Shown here in pieces: positions 1 through 5,858 of a stretch of 10,133 nucleotides of DNA (positions are counted from its first letter, which is position 1; each line of letters starts with the position of its first letter). The notes under the pieces were generated by a model. It saw nothing but the letters and a program-made list of their open reading frames with translations. It had not been told where the DNA came from and did not search any database. The stretch is from Candidatus Sodaliphilus fimicaballi (GTDB taxonomy: Bacteria; Bacteroidota; Bacteroidia; Bacteroidales; Muribaculaceae): contig JAGHTV010000342.1 in assembly GCA_018065165.1 (NCBI GenBank), forward strand, positions 1 to 10,133. The letters are read 5' to 3'. The position numbers and the translations under genes were made by a program.

Positions 1-1
1 G

Positions 2-1195
2 AGCCGTCGCGTCGACCGTCAGTTGCGTGGGCGTGCCGGCCGTCAGGGTGACCCCGGTTCTTCAGTATTCTTCGTTTCGTTTGAGGACAAGGTCATGCGT
101 CTCTTCGCAAGCGAGAGCATCGTCAAGTTGCTCGACCGCATGGGACTCAAGGACGGCGAGGCTATCGAGAGCAATATGGTTACCAACAGTATTGAGAAGG
201 CTCAAAAGCGTGTCGAGGAGAACCACTTCGGCGTGCGTAAGCACCTGCTCGAGTATGACGATGTAATGAACGCTCAACGTAAGGTTATCTATACCCGTCG
301 TCACCACGCTCTCATTGGCGAGCGCATCGGTATCGATATCATCAATACTCTCTACGATAGCGTCGAGGATATTGTTACTAAGTTTGCTGCCGACCAGTAT
401 GACGACTTCAAGTTCCAAGTTCTCAATACATTTGCAGTTGAACCTCCCTTCGACGAGGAACAATATCGTCGCATGGACGACAACAAGAAGATTGACCTGC
501 TCAATGAGAAGGTTATCGCTGCATTCAACCGCAAGATGACTCGCCTCAGCGAGGTGGCCGATCCCGTTATCCAACGCATCGTTGCCGACCAGCAGGCCAA
601 TGGACTTGAGCCTCAAGGTCTCATCCGTGTGCCCATCACCGATGGTCGTCGCACATTTGGTATCACTATCGATATCAAGGAGGCTTTTGAGTCACACTGC
701 AAGTCGCTCGAGAAGTCTTGGCAAAAGGCTGTCATGCTGCTCACAATCGACGAGAACTGGAAGGAACACCTCCGCGATATGGACCAACTCAAGCAGTCGG
801 TACAAAACGCTAGCTACGAGCAGAAGGATCCTCTCGTGATTTACAAGAAAGAGGCTTACGAGATGTTCAAGGGTATGGTTGGCGACATGAACAGCAAGAC
901 CGTGAGCATCCTCATGCGTGGTCAGATTCCTGTACAGGAAGAGGACCCTGCAGCTACAGTACAAGAGCGTGAGATGCCCCAGCAGCGTCAGCAGTACAAC
1001 GAGAGCCGCGGTGGTGAGCCTCGTGACGACATGGAGCGTAACGCACAGGCTCAGCGAGCTGCAGCAAGCGGTGCCGGCCAGAATCGCCCCACACGCGTGC
1101 AGCCCATCGTTGCTGGTCCCAAGGTTGGCCGCAACGAACCCTGCCCCTGCGGTAGCGGCAAGAAGTACAAGCAATGCCACGGTCGCGGATTGTAA
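2..1195 (+). CDS. secA: Preprotein translocase subunit SecA, C-terminal part (5' end outside window)
   Basis: SecA is the cytosolic ATPase motor that drives unfolded preproteins through SecYEG. The window starts in frame inside helicase motif VI ([16 protein letters not shown]), so 397 codons remain; nucleotide-binding domain 1, the preprotein-binding domain and most of domain 2 lie upstream. The TTG in frame at position 23 is internal, not a start. In order, the partial protein shows the end of the second ATPase domain (about residues 1-40), the long helical scaffold (about 57-100), the wing region, the second scaffold segment around [15 protein letters not shown] and [11 protein letters not shown] (about 253-282), which is typical of Bacteroidota SecA, a Gln/Arg-rich linker (about 310-370), and a C-terminal zinc-binding SEC-C motif with C381, C383, C392 and H393. 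The motif is intact, so the end is not truncated. Lysine and glutamate codons are mostly AAG and GAG, as expected for a well-expressed gene. Confidence 0.97.
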   Translation, partial: SRRVDRQLRGRAGRQGDPGSSVFFVSFEDKVMRLFASESIVKLLDRMGLKDGEAIESNMVTNSIEKAQKRVEENHFGVRKHLLEYDDVMNAQRKVIYTRRHHALIGERIGIDIINTLYDSVEDIVTKFAADQYDDFKFQVLNTFAVEPPFDEEQYRRMDDNKKIDLLNEKVIAAFNRKMTRLSEVADPVIQRIVADQQANGLEPQGLIRVPITDGRRTFGITIDIKEAFESHCKSLEKSWQKAVMLLTIDENWKEHLRDMDQLKQSVQNASYEQKDPLVIYKKEAYEMFKGMVGDMNSKTVSILMRGQIPVQEEDPAATVQEREMPQQRQQYNESRGGEPRDDMERNAQAQRAAASGAGQNRPTRVQPIVAGPKVGRNEPCPCGSGKKYKQCHGRGL

Positions 1196-1219
1196 TCAAG
1201 CGATAAAGACACTATAGCA

Positions 1220-1252
1220 AGTGATGCAGCCTTAACCCATGGCTGCATCACT
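1220..1252 (+). terminator. Hairpin terminator after secA
   Basis: A perfect 12-bp stem (AGTGATGCAGCC pairing with GGCTGCATCACT) around a 9-nt loop begins 24 nt after the secA stop codon and is followed by CTTTAATTAATAA. The U-tract is short, so termination may be only partial. The hairpin ends 26 nt before the start codon of the next gene, so it also lies in, or directly before, that gene's leader. Confidence 0.7.
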
Positions 1253-1278
1253 CTTTAATTAATAAATAAGACAACACT

Positions 1279-2106
1279 GTGAACAGATTATTTAGAGTTA
1301 CTCTCGTGGCAACATTACTGCTGGCTTGCATTGATGCCAGTGCACAAAGTGTACAATACAAAACCAAAGTAAAGCAATTGCTGATATCCACTGCCCAAAT
1401 AATAAATAACTTCAATAAACCTAACGTAATACCTACATATACTAAACTTGTCCTGCAATCAGATAGTACCCTCACCATGGGTCAGGCGCAAAAGTTAACT
1501 CAAGAATACATGGACACACGCTTCGTCGACTTGTGTGCCGATATGTTCACGCCATACTACTACGAACAATTTACCGAGGACGAACTCGATAACGTCATCA
1601 ATTTCTACGAGACTGATAGTGGAAAACGTATGGCTTGGTGCTCCAACAAATTAAATAGTCCTGAGGTGCAGAATGTATTGGTCGAAAAAATGCAGGCTGG
1701 AATACTTGCGATAGCACTGGGTAAAGAAGTGCCTCACGTGACATGCGATGTCCCTGACTCTTTTATGGAAAAGTTTGATCGATTCAACCAGGTTGCCCAG
1801 TTCGGCGCAAAAACAGATTTGATTATCAATAGTTTGAAGTCAAATGCAGGAAATAGCCCCGAAGCCATAAAGGTATATGACAATCTTAAAAAATTCTTAA
1901 ATACAGAAAGTCGGGGAATTTACGGCACAATGTTCTACATGGCATATACCGAGGATGACATGGACATACTCATTGCCCACTACAACACACCCGAGGGTAA
2001 GAAGCTGCAAGAGATGGCAAACACCATTTCGGCCTGTACGATGGAAATAGGTGCTGTAGTCGTTAAGGACTTACAGGAGTGGATTAAACAGTACAAAAAA
2101 CAATAG
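1279..2106 (+). CDS. Exported DUF2059-type protein with two motif copies
   Basis: A 275-aa protein of unknown function exported from the cytosol. The N-terminus has Arg residues, a hydrophobic core (about 6-16) and then ASAQS, which suits signal peptidase I cleavage near residue 22; however LLAC with Cys17 could also act as a lipobox, so periplasmic and lipoprotein fates are both possible. The mark of DUF2059 is a helix-turn of the form YTE-(D/E)-E-x-hydrophobic...FY-x-T-x-x-GK, and it occurs twice: FTEDELDNVINFYETDSGKR (98-117) and YTEDDMDILIAHYNTPEGKK (223-242). The two halves, about 30-150 and 160-275, therefore look like a duplication of one unit. The start is GTG, chosen because it gives a complete signal peptide; no clear Shine-Dalgarno sequence precedes it. 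Codon use is more A/T-rich (AAA, ATA, AAT frequent) than in secA. No promoter was recognised between the secA hairpin and the start. It converges on the gene ending at 2413. Confidence 0.85.
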   Translation: MNRLFRVTLVATLLLACIDASAQSVQYKTKVKQLLISTAQIINNFNKPNVIPTYTKLVLQSDSTLTMGQAQKLTQEYMDTRFVDLCADMFTPYYYEQFTEDELDNVINFYETDSGKRMAWCSNKLNSPEVQNVLVEKMQAGILAIALGKEVPHVTCDVPDSFMEKFDRFNQVAQFGAKTDLIINSLKSNAGNSPEAIKVYDNLKKFLNTESRGIYGTMFYMAYTEDDMDILIAHYNTPEGKKLQEMANTISACTMEIGAVVVKDLQEWIKQYKKQ

Positions 2107-2412
2107 AACTGAATTACACTGCAACACATGCAATATCGATCATTTGCTCATGCCTGTTGCCGTTTTCGTTGGGTTTGTGAAATTAAGTTAGTTAAGGAAG
2201 CTGTGTCATAATGTGATAATTTGACCTGTAGACCTGAAATTTAGCTGATGTAGGGACACTCCCGTGTTGTCTGAGCATTTAAAAGTTTAAATCGTTGTAT
2301 ACCAATATTCTGCATATTGTGGACGATATAGGGGTATCGTTCTCACATGCCTTTGTATTGCATTGTCGTTGTATATGATTGTATTTTGAACAGCCTCATT
2401 CCGTCTTTCCAA
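2107..2412. other. Intergenic gap between convergent genes, no gene seen
   Basis: This 306-bp stretch lies between two genes that point at each other. It is A/T-rich, has stops in every frame, and the best small reading frame (27 codons from 2128) resembles no family. There is a short direct repeat, GACCTG-TA-GACCTG at 2223-2236, and two adjacent weak hairpins at 2302-2342. Neither hairpin is followed by a T-run, so I see no classical terminator although one would be expected here for both genes. Confidence 0.6.
2302..2342. repeat. Two adjacent weak inverted repeats
   Basis: CAATAT (2303-2308) pairs with ATATTG (2314-2319) around a 5-nt loop. Directly after it GGACGATA (2321-2328) pairs with TATCGTTC (2335-2342), with one G-T pair, around a loop containing GGGG. 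They may form RNA hairpins at the 3' end of either convergent transcript. Stems are short and A/T-rich, so chance is possible. Confidence 0.3.
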
Positions 2413-3159
2413 TTACTTATCGGTGATGAGTCGCAGCCATTCGCTAAGTGGGAGTTCTATGGGACCCATGCGTGCTGGGCGTGAAGCCATCACACGGTCG
2501 TTAAGGTCGTGCAGGTAGGGTACGGCACCGCTTGCACCATGGCGAGCTATCAGGCCTTGTGCCTCATCCATTACCGAGGATGTTGCTTCCTGGGCCGATA
2601 CCTGCATCATGTAGCTACGCCAGTAAAACCAGTGAGCTAGGTCGTAGGTTTGCTGCATCTCGCTCTCGTCGTCAACGTCTACACCTGTGAGCATTGTCAG
2701 TTCAACGGGTACAGGAGCCTTCTCATAGTCATAGTCGAGCACATAGTGAAATGCTTGTGCCAGCTCCATGATCTCGTCGCTATGGGGCGATGGTACATCG
2801 CTCAGTTCGGGACTATTGTCAAGCGTATACCACAACAGGTAGCGCAGGTCGTCAAGATTAAGTTCATAGTCAATGTAGTCGTCACTAGGCTCGAAGTGGG
2901 GCAGAGGTTTGCCATACTTTTCGTTGTGTAGCGATGTAAAGGTGCGCCATAGTCCAGCATCGGCAACGATGTCTTGATAGTAGCCTATCATGGCCAACAC
3001 TACGCGCACGCGCACGCGCTCATCTATATTAACCAGCACGCCACACTTGTCCCATGCCCTTGCCATGTGTACTGCTATCACATAGTAATACTTGTCGGTA
3101 TCACTTATCTCGGGATATCCTGGTTGCTGCTTTAGAAATTCCTTTACTGTAATCTCCAT
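2413..3159 (-). CDS. Hypothetical 248-aa acidic cytosolic protein
   Basis: I do not recognise this protein with confidence. It has no signal peptide or membrane segment. It is acidic, mostly helical in pattern, and rich in aromatic residues. The most distinctive stretches are TDKYYYVIAVHMARAW (21-36), VRVVLAMIGYYQDIVADAGLWRTF (51-74) with the nearby YGKPLPHF, DDYIDYELNLDDLRYLLWY (93-111), HYVLDYDYEKAPVP (138-151), and an end reading GPIELPLSEWLRLI. I have seen similar stretches in uncharacterised Bacteroidales proteins, perhaps DUF3843-like, but cannot confirm this. The ATG at 3159 is the only start near the N-terminal helix and is preceded by an A/T-rich leader. The gene lies downstream of the tRNA-Thr terminator, so it probably has its own promoter in 3160-3217, although no TAnnTTTG element is visible there. 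It has no operon partner in the window and converges with the DUF2059 gene. Confidence 0.75.
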   Translation of the reverse strand: MEITVKEFLKQQPGYPEISDTDKYYYVIAVHMARAWDKCGVLVNIDERVRVRVVLAMIGYYQDIVADAGLWRTFTSLHNEKYGKPLPHFEPSDDYIDYELNLDDLRYLLWYTLDNSPELSDVPSPHSDEIMELAQAFHYVLDYDYEKAPVPVELTMLTGVDVDDESEMQQTYDLAHWFYWRSYMMQVSAQEATSSVMDEAQGLIARHGASGAVPYLHDLNDRVMASRPARMGPIELPLSEWLRLITDK

Positions 3160-3191
3160 ACTGTATGATAATTTTTAAGGCTAAACACTAT

Positions 3192-3214
3192 CGCGAAGCC
3201 AGTTTGCGTTCGCG
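3192..3214. repeat. Inverted repeat upstream of the hypothetical gene
   Basis: CGCGAA (3192-3197) and TTCGCG (3209-3214) are perfect inverted copies separated by 11 nt, about one helical turn. They lie 33-55 bp before the start codon at 3159 and next to the tRNA terminator. The G/C-rich arms stand out in A/T-rich surroundings. It may be an operator or just a small hairpin. Confidence 0.3.
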
Positions 3215-3217
3215 TTA

Positions 3218-3253
3218 AAAAGGCTGCATTCCACATCAGGAATGCAGCCTTTT
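3218..3253 (-). terminator. Strong hairpin terminator after tRNA-Thr
   Basis: AAAAGGCTGCATTCC (3218-3232) and GGAATGCAGCCTTTT (3239-3253) form a perfect 15-bp stem around a 6-nt loop. Read on the - strand it lies 13 nt after the tRNA 3' end and finishes in a run of five Ts, a classical intrinsic terminator. The opposite strand also ends in TTTT, so it could work both ways. Confidence 0.9.
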
Positions 3254-3266
3254 GTATCGTTGATTG

Positions 3267-3339
3267 AGCCACGAACGGGACTCGAACCCGTGACCTTTTC
3301 GTTACGAATGAAATGCTCTACCAACTGAGCTATTGTGGC
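3267..3339 (-). tRNA. trnT: tRNA-Thr, anticodon CGU
   Basis: On the - strand the 73-nt sequence folds as a cloverleaf: acceptor GCCACAA/TCGTGGC, D-arm GCTC-AGTTGGTA-GAGC, anticodon stem TTTCA/CGAAA with loop TTCGTAA, a 5-nt variable loop, and a T-arm of ACGGG-TTCGAGT-CCCGT. The anticodon CGT reads ACG threonine codons. The discriminator is T, and CCA is not encoded, as is common in Bacteroidota. Two stem positions are A-C mismatches: 6-67 in the acceptor and 31-39 closing the anticodon loop. The gene lies 51 nt after the DUF4270 stop codon. That gap holds a small inverted repeat (CAACAC 3345-3350, GTGTTG 3359-3364) and no promoter I recognise, so the tRNA may be read through from the upstream lipoprotein gene. 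Confidence 0.93.
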
Positions 3340-3390
3340 TGGTACAACACTGCATTGTGTGTTGCGTTTTCGCTGTCCTCGGCAGGCCGA

Positions 3391-4806
3391 TTAGTACATC
3401 GTCTGCTTGCTGAAGGTAATCTTTATCTTAGCCTTGTCAAGCCTCAACCGGGCTATGGCAGGTGTAGATACCTGAGGCGCGATATTTGTAACCACGCTTG
3501 TGGGATTGCTCTGGTAGTAGTAATAGTATGACGAAGAAGTGTCGGTAAACGTTGTCACATCCATGGGAGTGATGGTGAAGTTTACATCTTCCTCGCTTAT
3601 CATGCCACCCTTGGTGTTCATAATGTCAAGGAAGTAATTACGCAGGTCTGAGAAGTAGTAGCGCTTGTCAGCGTCGTCATATATTGCATAGAATGAGTCC
3701 TTGCTGTTGGTAAGGCTGTCGCCAGCAATAAAGTCGTTTTTCATCGAGGTCTTAACCATAAGCAGGTACTTGGGAGGGTTGATGCCAAACTGTGTGCTGA
3801 GTTTCTCGGCAGGAATCTCCATTTCCAGCTTGTTGATGATTGCAAGACCGTCGTTAGTATTCTTCTTGTAGTAGTCAATCACATCGGCAATGGGGAAGGT
3901 TGCTTGCACCTCATAGCCTGCAGGAGCCATTACTATTGCGTCACCATTGTCAATCATGTTCTTTACACTGGCATCAACATCAAGCTTGATGATGTTGTTT
4001 GTTTGAACCTCGGGAGTCGAGGCCATGTAAGCCTGTGTCATTGTCTTGATGGTGTCGGTAGTATCGTTTAGCGAAGTATTCTTGCGGTAATATACACGTA
4101 ACTCAGTGTCGGTAAAGTTCATCACTCGACCGCTGCCAAATGAGTTCTCAATGTAGATGCCGGGGAAGTAGTTGTTGAACTCCTTAGGAGAGCGGAACAT
4201 ATCAGAGTTCTCGATAAACTTCTTGTAAATGTCCTTGGCAATGCTTGTGGGAGCAGGAACTTCAACCTCGCGGTGGTAGATGTAGCTCATAGAGCTTGAG
4301 TTGTACTCCGATACCAGCGTAGCTGAGTTCATTGAGTATGGAGCCGAGCCCAGCAGGTCGCTCTTGTCATAGTAATCGCTGGGGTCAAAGTCGCTGTACA
4401 AGGGAGTGGGCAGAGGCTTATTGAGCTTGTATATGTTAAGTCGCATAGGTGCCAGCGTGTCGCCGGTAAATGCGTCGGTGCTGGGCAGACGCAGGATAAA
4501 CTTGCAAGAGTCAACCCAGTCAATCTTGGTGTTAGCTGTGTCAACGGCATAGGTGGGCATGAACTCGCTCACAACTTGTGACGAGAGAGTGCCGTAACCG
4601 TCGCTCTTGATAGCGCCCAGCAGTTGTAGGCTTGTGCGTGACAGCAGGCTCTTGTTCTCAACGGTCTTGCCTGTGATTGTAAACGATGAATCCTCGATGA
4701 TTGAGAGTTTGGTATCGAGAATAGAACTTCCTATGGTTTCGTCGGTACATGAGTATGCGCCTAGCAACATTGCAATGGCGAATAACACATTCAGCGTTCG
4801 TTTCAT
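3391..4806 (-). CDS. DUF4270 family lipoprotein
   Basis: A 471-aa outer-membrane lipoprotein of unknown function belonging to a family restricted to Bacteroidota. The signal peptide is KRTLNVLFAIAMLLGAYSC, with the lipid-bearing Cys at residue 20. The mature protein begins CTDETIG, and acidic residues just after the Cys fit the Bacteroidota lipoprotein export signal that sends proteins to the cell surface. Family marks are the early GSSILDTKLSIIEDSSF stretch, SLQLLGAIKSDGYGTLSSQ (59-77), and DSCKFILRLPS followed by GDTLAPMRLNIYKL. The rest looks mostly beta-stranded. A run of five tyrosines (427-431) sits near the C-terminus, which looks complete and ends RLRLDKAKIKITFSKQTMY. It starts 36 nt after the starch-synthase-like gene and is probably in one operon with it; in my recollection this pairing recurs across Bacteroidales, which suggests a link in function, but none is established here. 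Confidence 0.88.
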   Translation of the reverse strand: MKRTLNVLFAIAMLLGAYSCTDETIGSSILDTKLSIIEDSSFTITGKTVENKSLLSRTSLQLLGAIKSDGYGTLSSQVVSEFMPTYAVDTANTKIDWVDSCKFILRLPSTDAFTGDTLAPMRLNIYKLNKPLPTPLYSDFDPSDYYDKSDLLGSAPYSMNSATLVSEYNSSSMSYIYHREVEVPAPTSIAKDIYKKFIENSDMFRSPKEFNNYFPGIYIENSFGSGRVMNFTDTELRVYYRKNTSLNDTTDTIKTMTQAYMASTPEVQTNNIIKLDVDASVKNMIDNGDAIVMAPAGYEVQATFPIADVIDYYKKNTNDGLAIINKLEMEIPAEKLSTQFGINPPKYLLMVKTSMKNDFIAGDSLTNSKDSFYAIYDDADKRYYFSDLRNYFLDIMNTKGGMISEEDVNFTITPMDVTTFTDTSSSYYYYYQSNPTSVVTNIAPQVSTPAIARLRLDKAKIKITFSKQTMY

Positions 4807-4842
4807 ATAGGATTATGATTTGTGTTAAGTTGTGTTCGTGTG

Positions 4843-5646
4843 TTAGAGTGTCTTGTAGAACTCAAGGTAGTTCTTTACATATTCTTCGCCTTCTGCATAG
4901 GGCAGGAAGGGAAGGCCTGACTCCTTGACGATGTCCAGAATCTCGGGCTTCACATTTGCGCTGCTCTGGATCACGCCGTCACAGTGCTTCAGCACCAGGC
5001 GGGTGAGCATAGTGTTGTCAACGGGCTTGTCGAGGATGTCGGCAAGTGTCTCGTCGCTTATGCCATCTTGTTTCAGTTTCACTGCCATGCGGCTGTCGAG
5101 TTCCTTGGCAGGTTCGTCGTCCCACAGCGAGTAAACGATCTTGGCATCGCGGAACGATGGATCGTCGCTGTACAGTTCACGCATATATACCATTGCAAGT
5201 GCTGTAATCCAACCGCTGCAGTGTATTACCTGAGGTATCCAGCGCAGTTTGCGCACTGTCTCGATCACGCCTCTTACAAAGAATATGCTGCGCTCGTCGT
5301 TGTCGTCGGGCGAGGTAACAGTCTCAAGCTCCTTGGTTAGGGTGTGTGCAAAGAAATCATCGTTATAGATGAAGTATACCTGTGCACGAGAAGGCAGTGT
5401 GGCAACTTTGATGATCAGTGGGTGATCTGAGTCGTCAATGATAATGTTCATTCCCGAGAGACGGATTACCTCGTGTAGCTGGTTGCGACGCTCATTGATG
5501 ATGCCATACTTGGGCATGAATGTGCGCACCTGTACGCCTTGCTCCTGAAGGCCTTGAGGAATGTCAAAACCCATCTTTGACATCGCTGTGTCGGGAAGAT
5601 AGGGCGAAATCTCTTGCGAAATGAATAATACGTTTTTAATATCCAT
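4843..5646 (-). CDS. Orphan starch/glycogen synthase catalytic-domain (GT5 N-terminal half) protein
   Basis: A 267-aa cytosolic protein matching only the N-terminal Rossmann half of GT5 glycogen/starch synthases, which are about 480 aa and need the C-terminal half for sugar-nucleotide binding. The opening NVLFISQEISPYLP corresponds to the family's start. The substrate-binding K-x-G-G-L motif reads KMGFD (residues 24-28), followed by IPQGLQEQGVQVRTFMPKYG, which is the usual next helix and strand. The family's H-x-H-D-W motif reads HCSGW (142-146), then ITALAMVYMREL. The C-terminus ends at a proper stop after KNYLEFYKTL with no sign of a frameshift into a second domain. Synthase activity is therefore doubtful, and a regulatory or binding role is possible. 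In-frame ATGs also exist at 5670 and 5682; I chose 5646 because homology begins there. A promoter match lies upstream, and DUF4270 follows after 36 nt. Databases may label it glgA. Confidence 0.85.
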   Translation of the reverse strand: MDIKNVLFISQEISPYLPDTAMSKMGFDIPQGLQEQGVQVRTFMPKYGIINERRNQLHEVIRLSGMNIIIDDSDHPLIIKVATLPSRAQVYFIYNDDFFAHTLTKELETVTSPDDNDERSIFFVRGVIETVRKLRWIPQVIHCSGWITALAMVYMRELYSDDPSFRDAKIVYSLWDDEPAKELDSRMAVKLKQDGISDETLADILDKPVDNTMLTRLVLKHCDGVIQSSANVKPEILDIVKESGLPFLPYAEGEEYVKNYLEFYKTL

Positions 5647-5763
5647 ATAGTCGGTTAGTCTAATTTTCATGCAGGCGGCCATTATTGCTACTGATTATAA
5701 CCCATTTAAGTGGTTTTAGTCACATAACTTTAACTATACCCGCCAATGTGCATATATTTGTTG

Positions 5764-5794
5764 CAAAGTTACAAAAAAAATGCCACATATTCAA
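5764..5794 (-). promoter_or_regulatory. Bacteroidota-type promoter for the GT5-like/DUF4270 pair
   Basis: On the - strand TAACTTTG (5771-5764) matches the Bacteroidota -7 consensus TAnnTTTG exactly, and TTG (5794-5792) lies 20 nt upstream, as expected for the -33 element. The spacer contains a run of eight Ts. Transcription would begin near 5757 and leave a leader of about 110 nt before the start at 5646. It separates this pair from the dut-to-EnvC run. Confidence 0.65.
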
Positions 5795-5858
5795 CGCTAT
5801 AATCTCAGTGTTTCTTAATTTTAAGTTTATTTAGTGCTAAAAGGCTGTCGGCGCAATG

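Noticed and set aside
62..616. A 184-codon open frame on the - strand opposite secA
   Set aside because: It is the antisense shadow of secA codon use; the product is a run of Leu, Val and Ile with no family resemblance, while the + strand is clearly SecA.
692..1180. A 162-codon open frame on the - strand opposite the end of secA
   Set aside because: Same cause; the + strand encodes the conserved SecA scaffold and the zinc motif across this span.
2128..2211. A 27-codon + strand frame in the intergenic gap
   Set aside because: Too short to judge, with no ribosome site, promoter or recognisable motif; expected by chance.
3255..3345. An integration site at the tRNA-Thr 3' end
   Set aside because: No integrase gene and no second copy of the tRNA 3' end is seen in the window.
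3345..3364. CAACAC/GTGTTG inverted repeat between DUF4270 and tRNA-Thr as a terminator
   Set aside because: Only 6 bp with an 8-nt loop and no T-run on the - strand; noted with the tRNA but not called as a terminator.
3520..3545. Repeated TAGTAG/TAATAG stretch as a microsatellite
   Set aside because: It is the in-frame tyrosine run (427-431) of the DUF4270 protein, a short codon run and not a separate repeat element.
4843..5682. Frameshifted full-length glgA
   Set aside because: The stop codon is followed closely by the DUF4270 gene and no frame downstream encodes a GT5 C-terminal half, so the short form is the whole gene.
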